Shown piece by piece: positions 57,326 through 64,000 of a stretch of 64,000 nt of DNA. The notes under the pieces are model-generated. The model saw nothing but the letters and a program-made list of their open reading frames with translations. It was not told the DNA's origin and did no database searches. Numbering within the stretch: the stretch's first letter is position 1; each line of letters begins with the position of its first letter. The stretch is from Streptomyces sp. SID13726 (GTDB lineage Bacteria; Actinomycetota; Actinomycetes; Streptomycetales; Streptomycetaceae): positions 62,001 through 126,000 of the forward strand of contig NZ_JAAGLY010000016.1 of assembly GCF_010548375.1 (NCBI RefSeq), given 5' to 3'. A program made the position numbers and the translations under genes.

Positions 57326-57360
57326 ATTGTTCGGTCGCCAGAACGGTACTGCCGAACAAT
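57326..57360. promoter_or_regulatory. Perfect inverted repeat ATTGTTCGG-N17-CCGAACAAT
   Basis: The 9-bp arms (57326-57334, 57352-57360) are perfect and AT-richer than the surroundings. They lie in the 131-bp divergent interval, 18 bp upstream of the STAND/WD40 gene, and are a good operator candidate, perhaps for the helix-turn-helix of that protein. Confidence 0.65.
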
Positions 57361-57438
57361 TCCCCGGCCGCTGAACTCGGTTGCGGGGGCGGCTCGTCGG
57401 GCCGCCCGACACGTCACCGCGAAGGACTCTGCCGCCCT

Positions 57439-58641
57439 ATGGAATCCCAACCCCCCGCCCCTGCTTCACGGTTGGGCTGGCTGGACGCGTTGCGGGGCGT
57501 CGCCGCACTCGTCGTGGTGTTCGACCACGCGTCGTACACCTTCATGCCGGAATTCCGGCGGGAGTTGATGCCCCAGTTCAACACCAGCCGCTACGGCATC
57601 ATGGTGTTCTTCCTGGTGAGCGGGTACATCATCCCCGCGTCGCTGGAACGCCGGGGCTGCGTACGGACGTTCTGGATCGGCAGGGTCTTCCGCGTGTACC
57701 CGCTGTGCGCGGTCGCGGTGGGTGTCCTGCTGGCCGCCGGGCTGCTGGGCGTCGCGCAGACACCCGACTTCGGCGGGCGGAGCGCCGCCGCGGTGGCCGT
57801 CGCCCACGCCACCATGCTCCAGGAGCTGTTGGGGACGCCCAGTGTCCTGCTCGTCCTGTGGACGCTCTCGTACGAGATGGCCTTCTACCTGCTGGTGGTC
57901 GCGCTGTTCACGGTCCGCCTGCACCAGCGGTCGACCGCGGTCGCCGTCGTCCTCGCCGTGACCGCGGCCGTCTGCGGGACGGCGGGGCTCGCGCTGCCGC
58001 CCTCCGCCCTGTCCGGCGCGATCGGCACCGGACCGCTGATCGCGGTCGCCGCGGTCACCATGGTGGCCGCCGTCTCCTGCGCGAGCGCCGGGCCGCGGGC
58101 GCTCCGGGTGCGCGGAGGGGTGGCGGGCGGGGTGCTCGGACTCGTCCTGGTCGCGTTCAACGGCACGGTCCCACTGTGGGAGGGCCTGGTGATCCTCGCC
58201 GTGATGTTCCTCGGCACCGCGGTCCACCGGGCCGAGAACGGCCGGACCACCTGGCGGTACGCGGCCGGAACCGCCCTCGTGGTGATCGTCTGCGCCGTCG
58301 GAAGCGCCTACCGGTACGGCGACGGCGCCCAGTTCACCCGGCGCGGCTGGATCCTCGCGTTTCTGCTGGCCCTGCTCACCTTCGGCGCCGGACTGGCCTC
58401 ACGGCACCGCCGCGTACCGCGTCCGCTGACCGGGCTGGGGGCGATCAGCTACTCGGTCTACCTGGTGCATCCGGTGCTGCTGGCGGTGATCGACGGCACG
58501 GTCGGGCGACGGCGGTACGACGATCCCGTACTCGAAGTCGCCTTCTTCGCCCTGCTGTTGCCCCTGTGCGCGCTGACCCACCGCTACGTCGAGATGCCGG
58601 CGCAGAACTGGGGCCGCAGGTTGGCACGCCGGGTGCGGTGA
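57439..58641 (+). CDS. Acyltransferase 3 family membrane protein
   Basis: 400 residues with about ten membrane helices. The family signature is at the start (GWLDALRGVAALVVVFDHASY, with the catalytic His of RGxAAxxVVxxH) and continues with NTSRYGIMVFFLVSGYIIPASLERR and LWTLSYEMAFYLLVV. Such enzymes O-acylate exopolysaccharides, peptidoglycan or antibiotics using acyl-CoA. Divergent from the STAND gene; whether the two are functionally linked is unknown. Confidence 0.93.
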   Translation: MESQPPAPASRLGWLDALRGVAALVVVFDHASYTFMPEFRRELMPQFNTSRYGIMVFFLVSGYIIPASLERRGCVRTFWIGRVFRVYPLCAVAVGVLLAAGLLGVAQTPDFGGRSAAAVAVAHATMLQELLGTPSVLLVLWTLSYEMAFYLLVVALFTVRLHQRSTAVAVVLAVTAAVCGTAGLALPPSALSGAIGTGPLIAVAAVTMVAAVSCASAGPRALRVRGGVAGGVLGLVLVAFNGTVPLWEGLVILAVMFLGTAVHRAENGRTTWRYAAGTALVVIVCAVGSAYRYGDGAQFTRRGWILAFLLALLTFGAGLASRHRRVPRPLTGLGAISYSVYLVHPVLLAVIDGTVGRRRYDDPVLEVAFFALLLPLCALTHRYVEMPAQNWGRRLARRVR

Positions 58642-58726
58642 CCTCAGGCCCGGCCCTGCCCGAGCCAACCCGGCCCGGCCCAACGGGAATCTCCGTCACC
58701 CCGGCCGAGTTGCCCGCTGTGACAGC

Positions 58727-58750
58727 GCGGCAACGCGGCAACGCGGCAAC
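58727..58750. repeat. Three tandem GCGGCAAC units
   Basis: A perfect 8-bp unit is repeated three times directly upstream of the LysR gene ribosome site, and could change promoter-start spacing if unstable. Confidence 0.85.
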
Positions 58751-58771
58751 GCGGGAAGGGAACGGGAGCCG

Positions 58772-59638
58772 ATGAGCCTTCGCCAGTTCGAGTACGCCCT
58801 GGCCGTCGCCGAGGAGGGGTCCGTGACCGCGGCGGCGGAGCGGTTGCGGGTCGCCCAGCCGTCGATGTCACAGCAGATCCGCGGCCTGGAGCGGGACCTC
58901 GGCGTGGAGCTGTTCGCGCGGACGCCGAGCGGTCTGGTGCCGACCGTGGTGGGGCGGGCGTTCCTGCGGGAGGCGGAGGTCGCGGTACAGGCGTCACGGC
59001 GGGCGCGGGAGACCGCGCGGGCCGGAAGCGACGATCTGGTGGGCGAGTTGGTGGTCTCGGTGCAACTGGGCTTCGGCACCCGGCAGTTGCCCAGAGCGCT
59101 CGGCGCCCTGCGCCGCCGCTTCCCGCGCCTTGAGGTCTCCGTCTTCGAGGAGCCCAGCTCCGCCGAACTGGAACGGCTGTGCCGCCAGGGCCTGGTGAAC
59201 CTCGCCCTGATGGCGGCCTGCGAGCGGAGCCCCTCCGACGCGCACCACCTCGGCGACGAGGAGTTCGTCGCGGTGCTGGGCGCCGGGCACCCGGGGCTCG
59301 CCGCCGACCGGGTCGGGCTGCGGGAGCTGGGCGGGGAGCCGTGGGTGCGGTTCGACCGGAACAGCGCCCTGGACGCCGTACTCCTGAAGGTCCTGCGGGA
59401 CAACGACCTGGACCCGCCCACCGCGGCCCGTGTCTCACAGACGGCGACGGCCGTGCGCTGGGCCGCTCACGGCCTGGGCGTGACGCTCGTCCCGGCCTCC
59501 GCGGTGCCCGAGGGTCACGAGCACCTCGTACGCCCGGTGTTCCCGGCCGTCTCCCATCCCGTCATCGCCGTGCTCCGGTCCGGCGCGGGTCCGGCGGAGG
59601 CGGCCCTTCTCGAATTCCTGCGGCGGGAGGAATGGTAG
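58772..59638 (+). CDS. LysR-family transcriptional regulator
   Basis: 288 residues. N-terminal winged helix: LRQFEYALAVAEEGSVTAAAERLRVAQPSMSQQIRGLERDLGVELFART. The C-terminal periplasmic-binding-like sensor domain starts VGELVVSVQLGFGTRQLP. Its target genes are unknown; the convergent SDR gene 64 bp downstream is a candidate, though LysR targets are usually divergent. ATG 58772 follows GGGAACGGGAG. Confidence 0.93.
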   Translation: MSLRQFEYALAVAEEGSVTAAAERLRVAQPSMSQQIRGLERDLGVELFARTPSGLVPTVVGRAFLREAEVAVQASRRARETARAGSDDLVGELVVSVQLGFGTRQLPRALGALRRRFPRLEVSVFEEPSSAELERLCRQGLVNLALMAACERSPSDAHHLGDEEFVAVLGAGHPGLAADRVGLRELGGEPWVRFDRNSALDAVLLKVLRDNDLDPPTAARVSQTATAVRWAAHGLGVTLVPASAVPEGHEHLVRPVFPAVSHPVIAVLRSGAGPAEAALLEFLRREEW

Positions 59639-59702
59639 CCGGGAAGAATGGCGACCGGGAGGAATGGCGGGCCCGGAGAGGCGGCGGTGAATTTCCGCCG
59701 GA

Positions 59703-60479
59703 TCACCTCATCGGGAATTCACCGCCGTCCACCACCAGATTGCTTCCCGTCAGCCAGCCCGCCCGTTCGGACACGAGGAACAGCACCGCGTGGGCGATGT
59801 CGTCGGGCAGGCCGTCGCGCCCCAGCGGGGTGGTGTCGTCGGCGTTGGTCGGGCCGGGGGCGACGGCCAGGCGGGCCCACTCCTCGCGGACCGCCTCGCC
59901 GCCCGGGGTGGCGACCCTGCCGGGGGTCACGGTGTTGACGCGGACGCCGGCCGGGGCGAGTTCCAGGGCCAGTCCCCGGCTGTAGTTCTCCAGCGCCGCC
60001 TTCGCGGCCGTGTAGTGCAGGAACGGTCCCATCGGGGCGAGCACGGCGGCCGAGGAGACATGCACGATCGCGCCCGTGCCGCGCTCCCGCATCCCGGGTG
60101 CCAGCAGCGCGTCCAGCCGTACCGACGCCAGGTAGTTGAGGTCGAGCGCCTCCTGCCACTCCTCGTCGGGGATGGCCGAGGCGTCCTTGTAGGGGCGCGC
60201 CCCGCCCGCGTTGTGGACCAGGATGTCCACCCCGCCGAACGTCTCCCGCGCGGCCTCGGCCAGCGCCTGCGCCCCGGCCCGCGTCGTTACGTCGGCCGCC
60301 ACGAAGGCGGCTCCCTCCGGGGCCGTGCCCGTCTCCGACCTGGCGGTGGTCAGCACCTCGGCGCCCGCGTCCAGGAGTCCGCGCACGACGGCCGCGCCGA
60401 TTCCGCGCGTGCCGCCTGTGACGAGGGCGCGCCTTCCCTTGAATTCCCGCGTTCCGGATTCATTCACGACAGACGTCAT
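59703..60479 (-). CDS. Short-chain dehydrogenase/reductase
   Basis: 258 residues, classical SDR. Cofactor motif RRALVTGGTRGIGAAVV (TGxxxGIG), NAGG motif in ILVHNAGGARP, catalytic Ser in IVHVSSAAVLAP and YxxxK as HYTAAKAALENYSRGLALEL. The C-terminal WLTGSNLVVDGGEF is typical of NAD(P)H-dependent oxidoreductases of the FabG group. The substrate is unknown. ATG 60479 follows GAGAGGAA. Confidence 0.93.
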   Translation of the reverse strand: MTSVVNESGTREFKGRRALVTGGTRGIGAAVVRGLLDAGAEVLTTARSETGTAPEGAAFVAADVTTRAGAQALAEAARETFGGVDILVHNAGGARPYKDASAIPDEEWQEALDLNYLASVRLDALLAPGMRERGTGAIVHVSSAAVLAPMGPFLHYTAAKAALENYSRGLALELAPAGVRVNTVTPGRVATPGGEAVREEWARLAVAPGPTNADDTTPLGRDGLPDDIAHAVLFLVSERAGWLTGSNLVVDGGEFPMR

Positions 60480-60655
60480 GTCACCGTTCCTCTCGGCTTT
60501 CTGATTCCGTTTCACCGTAGATCGGGGAAATGGGGCGAGGCAAAGACGAAATGTCAGGGGACCGTATAGGGAGTTCCTATGGCGGTCGGCAGTGTGGTGG
60601 GCGCCGTGGGCCGCGGTCCGGGGGCGTTGTCAGTGCCGTGTGCGACGCTCGGCAC

Positions 60656-62398
60656 ATGGGGTTCTTCGACGATCTGGTGATGGCTGAGGAACCGGCCGCC
60701 GAGCGGGCCGTGCTGGTCCGGTTACGGCCGCCGGGGGAGGACGACGGTCGGTACGCGCCGCCCGTCGACCGGTTCGCACCCGTGCTGTTGTCGCGGCTCG
60801 ACGTGGTCGGGACGGGGCGGGAGACGCGGGTCGTGCTGACGGGGTGGTCGGTGTGGCCGAGCGCGGTCACCCTGCATCTGGCGGTCTACCGCAGCACCCG
60901 CCGACAGGGCGGGGACGTCCCGAGGCAGTCGGGGCTGCGCGTGGGCCTGCTGTTCGCCGACGGCAGGCGGGTGACCTCGCTGGACGGCACCGTGATGCGG
61001 GGCATTCCCTACTCGGGGCCGGAGGGGCGGACCCAGATGGCGGCGACCCAGCAGGCGATCGGCCTGATCCCGCTCGACCCGGGGCTGCACCACTCCCACA
61101 GGTCGCTCTTCAAGACCGACGTCGACCTGTATCTGCCCGAGCTTCCGCCGCCCGGAGAGGCCCAGTTGGTGGTGGAGTGGCCGGACCAGGACCTGCCCGA
61201 GACCCACACCCCGGTCGACGTGGCCGCGCTCCGCTCCGCGTCCCTCCGATCCCTCGAAGTCTGGCCCGACCTCGAACCGCCCCACGAGGACGAGGAGTTG
61301 GCGGGCTCCTTCACCAGGGTCGAGATGAGCGGCCCGCCGGCCTTCCTGGCGCCCCCGCTCAACCGCCGTGAGCGCCAGGCGCGGCAGCGCGAGGAGAAGG
61401 CCCGGCAGCGGTACGTCCCTCGCGACGACTGGCAGCAGATGGTCTTCCGTGACTGGGGCGACGCGGCCCTGGTCCGGGCCCGGCTGGAGGGCGGCGCCCC
61501 GCCCGACGCCGCCGTCGGCTGGCACGGCCGCACCCCGCTGCACCTCACGGCGGAACAGGGCTCGGCGGAGGGGGTGACCGCGCTTCTGCCGCACGTCGCC
61601 GACGTCGACGTACCCGACGGGGACGGTCACACCGCGCTGTGGCACGCCGTCCACAGCATGGACGAGTCGACGGTACGGGCGCTGGTCGACGCCGGCGCGG
61701 ACGTGTGGACACCGCAGTCGGAGCCCTGGTCGCCGGGGCGGCTGCTCCTCACCACTCCGCTCGCACCGCTCGTCCAGGACCTGCCCGGGGCGGTGGAGCT
61801 GACCGCCGAGGAGGTCGCGGCGCAGCAGGCTGCGGACGCGCTCATCGCGGCGTTCGGCGAGGAGCCGTTGTGGACCGACGGCCTCGGGATCTGCTTCGTA
61901 CGGGGCCTGGACGAGGACGAGTCGATACGACGCCTCGGTGCCGATCCGGCCCGCGTCCCCCGGACCGACGAACCGCCCTTCGATCCCCTGGACTACGAAG
62001 AGTCCCTGCGCCATGTGGGCGTGCGGAGCGTGGGCGACGGCTGTGTGATCACGCAGGACGGATATCTGCCGAGCGACTCCCCCGTACTGCGGGCGATCTC
62101 GGCGGGCACCACCGCCTACGGGGTCTACTTCAACCCCAAGGGCGGGACGTTCGGCACCCTGGCCCGTGACGGCGAGGTCGTCGCGTCCGACGAGATCGGC
62201 CTCTCGCCGCACGACTCGGACCCCGCCGCCTACTGGACCTTCCGCTTCTGGCAGAGCGCACACACCTTCCCGTACGGCGCCGACGTGCTCGCCTACTGCT
62301 GCGCCGCGGCCGGAATGACGCTCACCGAGGGGCGGGACGCGGCGGACCTGCACGCTCCGCGGCGGTGGGTGGAGTTGCCGGAGGGGTTGCAGCGGTGA
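60656..62398 (+). CDS. Ankyrin-repeat protein with unknown N- and C-terminal domains
   Basis: 580 residues. The N-terminal 200 residues form an unrecognised beta-rich domain (RETRVVLTGWSVWPSAVTLHLAVYRS). A charged linker (NRRERQARQREEKARQRY) leads into two or three ankyrin repeats (GWHGRTPLHLTAEQGSAEGVTALL, DGHTALWHAVHSMDESTVRALVDAGADV). The C-terminal half contains a second unknown domain (VGDGCVITQDGYLPSD, SAGTTAYGVYFNPKGG). It is cytoplasmic. It may be a toxin-, immunity- or polymorphic-system component, but nothing shows it. ATG 60656. Confidence 0.8.
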   Translation: MGFFDDLVMAEEPAAERAVLVRLRPPGEDDGRYAPPVDRFAPVLLSRLDVVGTGRETRVVLTGWSVWPSAVTLHLAVYRSTRRQGGDVPRQSGLRVGLLFADGRRVTSLDGTVMRGIPYSGPEGRTQMAATQQAIGLIPLDPGLHHSHRSLFKTDVDLYLPELPPPGEAQLVVEWPDQDLPETHTPVDVAALRSASLRSLEVWPDLEPPHEDEELAGSFTRVEMSGPPAFLAPPLNRRERQARQREEKARQRYVPRDDWQQMVFRDWGDAALVRARLEGGAPPDAAVGWHGRTPLHLTAEQGSAEGVTALLPHVADVDVPDGDGHTALWHAVHSMDESTVRALVDAGADVWTPQSEPWSPGRLLLTTPLAPLVQDLPGAVELTAEEVAAQQAADALIAAFGEEPLWTDGLGICFVRGLDEDESIRRLGADPARVPRTDEPPFDPLDYEESLRHVGVRSVGDGCVITQDGYLPSDSPVLRAISAGTTAYGVYFNPKGGTFGTLARDGEVVASDEIGLSPHDSDPAAYWTFRFWQSAHTFPYGADVLAYCCAAAGMTLTEGRDAADLHAPRRWVELPEGLQR

Positions 62399-62420
62399 GG
62401 GGGGGGTGCGGGTGGGCTCG

Positions 62421-62480
62421 CTTGCTTGCTTGTGCGCCCACTTGCTTGGTTGTGCGCCGACTTGCTTGCTTGTGCGCCCG
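62421..62480. repeat. 20-bp unit repeated three times in convergent spacer
   Basis: CTTGCTTGCTTGTGCGCC plus two variable bases begins at 62421, 62441 and 62461, with one internal change in copy 2. It lies between the convergent ankyrin and ECF41 genes, in a 117-bp spacer with no other feature. Confidence 0.9.
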
Positions 62481-62515
62481 CTCGCCCTCTTGCCCGCTAG
62501 TGCTCGCTCGGACAG

Positions 62516-63391
62516 CTATCGGGCGAGCTGGGCCGGCTCGTCCAGTCGGGTCAGTTTCCGGGGATTCCTGACCACGTAGATCCGGGTGATCCGGCCGCCC
62601 TCCACCGTGAGGCTGACGGCGGCCGACTCGCCGTCGAAGTCGAGCCGTCCGGCGGGGGCGCCGTTGAGCCACACGCCCGTCGCGTCGAACCGGGTCACCA
62701 GGCTGTTCGCGCGGGCGAGCAGCTTCGCGACCGTCTCGACCCCGCGGATCGGTACCAGTGCGGCGGTGACGAACCCGCCACCGTCGGCGATCATGACCAC
62801 GTCCGGCGCCATGATCTCCATCAGCTCCTGCAATTGCCCGGTGCGCAGGGCGAGCAGGAACCGTTCCACCACGGCCCGCTGCTCCGACCGGCTCACCCGC
62901 ACCCGAGGCTGCCGTGCCGCCACGTGCTCGCGGGCCCGGCGCGCGATCTGCCGCACCGCCGCCGCGGACTTCCCGGTGGCCTCGGCGATCTCGCCGTACG
63001 GCAGGTCGAAGACCTCGCGGAGGACGAACACCGCTCGTTCGGTCGGCCCGAGCGTCTCCAGGACGGTGAGCATCGCGATCGAGACGCTCTCCGCGAGCTC
63101 GACGTCCTCGGCGACATCGGGGCTGGTCAGCAGGGGTTCCGGGAGCCATTCGCCGACGTACTCCTCACGGCTGCGGGACAGTGTCCGCAGCCGGTTGAGC
63201 GCCTGCCGGGTGACGACCCGGACGAGATACGCCCGGGGTTCCCGCACCTGTGCGCGGTCGACGTCGGACCACCGCAGCCAGGACTCCTGGAGCACGTCCT
63301 CCGCGTCGGCGGCGGAGCCGAGCATTTCGTAGGCGACCGTGAAGAGGAGGCTGCGGTGGGTGACGAAGGGGTCTTCGGTGGAGAGAGTCAT
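62516..63391 (-). CDS. ECF41-type RNA polymerase sigma factor (SigJ-like)
   Basis: 291 residues. Regions 2 and 4 (LLFTVAYEMLGSAADAEDVLQESWLRW; LGPTERAVFVLREVFDLPYGEIAEATGKSAAAVRQIARRARE) are followed by a SnoaL-like C-terminal domain (RFLLALRTGQLQELMEIMAPDVVMIADGGG). This extra domain defines the ECF41/SigJ group, in which it replaces an anti-sigma factor and controls activity. ATG 63391 overlaps the stop of the upstream gene (ATGA). The 3' end converges on the ankyrin gene. Confidence 0.93.
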   Translation of the reverse strand: MTLSTEDPFVTHRSLLFTVAYEMLGSAADAEDVLQESWLRWSDVDRAQVREPRAYLVRVVTRQALNRLRTLSRSREEYVGEWLPEPLLTSPDVAEDVELAESVSIAMLTVLETLGPTERAVFVLREVFDLPYGEIAEATGKSAAAVRQIARRAREHVAARQPRVRVSRSEQRAVVERFLLALRTGQLQELMEIMAPDVVMIADGGGFVTAALVPIRGVETVAKLLARANSLVTRFDATGVWLNGAPAGRLDFDGESAAVSLTVEGGRITRIYVVRNPRKLTRLDEPAQLAR

Positions 63392-63963
63392 GCGGTGGGG
63401 CCCCAGCCGGAGGAGAGGCCCCCGGTCAGCGGGATCTCGCAGGCATCGGAGAAGCCCTGTGACGTGATCCCGAGGGCGGTGTTGTTCCTGGTGGAGAGGT
63501 TGGCGAAGGCGATGACGGCGGTGAGTTCGACCAGCGCCGCCGGGCCGAGCCGTTCGAGGAGGCGCGCCGACAGGTCGTCGGTGACGGCGGTCGGGGTGAC
63601 CGTCATGGCCTCGGCGTACTCCAGCACGTCCCGCTCCAGCGCGGTGAACACGTCCGACTCCCGCCAGCGCGGCACCTGGCTCGCCTTGGCCAGGTCCAGG
63701 TTCTGGTGCTGTGCCATGAAGTAGTTGATGTCGAGGCACCAGCCGCAGCCGACCTGCGCGGCGACGGCCATGTGGGCGAAGGTCTTGAGCCCCTGGTCGG
63801 CCGCGTCCCACTCACGCACCCGGCTCCCGAACTCCCCTCCGGCCCGCATCACTTCGGGGTGGTGCCAGGTCACCTCGACGGGTGCGGGCACGACACCGAA
63901 CTCCTTGATCATGCTCTCGCTGAGCTCGGCGGTGAGCTCCGCCTTCGGAACGCGTGGCGACAT
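63388..63963 (-). CDS. Carboxymuconolactone decarboxylase/AhpD-family protein
   Basis: 191 residues. The AhpD-like redox pair is CGWC in AAQVGCGWCLDINYFMAQHQNL. Members of this family are the C in the COE partners (carboxymuconolactone decarboxylase, oxidoreductase, epimerase) encoded next to ECF41 sigma factors, and are usually targets of that sigma. ATG 63963 follows GAGGAGG. Its stop overlaps the sigma start by 4 bp. The promoter lies at or beyond the window edge. Confidence 0.92.
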   Translation of the reverse strand: MSPRVPKAELTAELSESMIKEFGVVPAPVEVTWHHPEVMRAGGEFGSRVREWDAADQGLKTFAHMAVAAQVGCGWCLDINYFMAQHQNLDLAKASQVPRWRESDVFTALERDVLEYAEAMTVTPTAVTDDLSARLLERLGPAALVELTAVIAFANLSTRNNTALGITSQGFSDACEIPLTGGLSSGWGPTA

Positions 63964-64000
63964 GATGTCCTCCTCGGAAGTCTGCCGGTTCGGCATGAAG

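Overview
The window is chromosomal DNA of a Streptomyces or a very close relative. GC content is very high, codon third positions are almost all G or C, GTG starts are frequent, and there is a mycothiol gene (mshA), a CarD regulator, several ECF/SigE-type sigma factors and a gene order (msiK ... rlmB-cysS-ispF-ispD-carD ... phoP-phoR/phoU ... gpmA ... mshA ... HTH-hbhA-DUF2516) that matches, from memory, the Streptomyces coelicolor SCO4240-SCO4198 core segment.

Layout. 1-10.7 kb: a truncated unknown gene, a lipoprotein, a pentapeptide-repeat protein, a small redox/export cluster (FAD oxidoreductase, quinone oxidoreductase with an internal GIKPG minisatellite, DHA2 exporter), a DAO-type oxidase, a rhomboid-like protein, an APH-GNAT-DUF4037 run and tRNA-Thr. 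10.8-12.3 kb: a stand-alone TnpB element beside the tRNA. 12.5-29.9 kb: conserved housekeeping: msiK, a nucleotidyltransferase, DoxX, rlmB, cysS, ispF, ispD, carD, a lipoprotein, phoP-phoR divergent from phoU with a clear PHO box, a methyltransferase, a cold-shock protein, a SigE-family sigma factor with its membrane partner, and gpmA. 30-43.8 kb: an MFS transporter, a TIR-NTPase-TPR protein, DUF2000/AraC, YbjN-mshA, a methyltransferase, an NlpC/P60 hydrolase, a REC-PP2C phosphatase, and an HTH-hbhA-DUF2516 cluster with a perfect operator-like palindrome.

43.9-51.8 kb is the clearest foreign region: a Tn7-like transposon (TnsA, TnsB, TnsC, TniQ) with four TnsB-site-like repeats at the left end, TGT...ACA termini, and an AT-richer cargo of two genes: a DUF262-AlbA_2 (Schlafen-type) fusion and a single-pass membrane protein of unknown family. 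I see no CRISPR array or Cas gene. TnsA needs a -1 frameshift at a G5 run to join its best start to its nuclease domain. The cargo pair is my best candidate for an undescribed system, probably defensive; that is inference from architecture and context.

51.9-64 kb returns to GC-rich DNA: a DUF4232 lipoprotein, a two-domain VOC protein, a large HTH-STAND-TM-WD40 protein divergent from an acyltransferase across a perfect inverted repeat, LysR/SDR, an ankyrin protein, and an ECF41 sigma factor translationally coupled to its carboxymuconolactone-decarboxylase-family partner. Smaller oddities include a duplicated 3' end of phoP, a 52-residue cysteine-rich ORF after a G-rich repeat tract, and several long inverted repeats. 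At least eight genes have a -10-like hexamer 6-7 nt before the start codon, which suggests leaderless transcripts.
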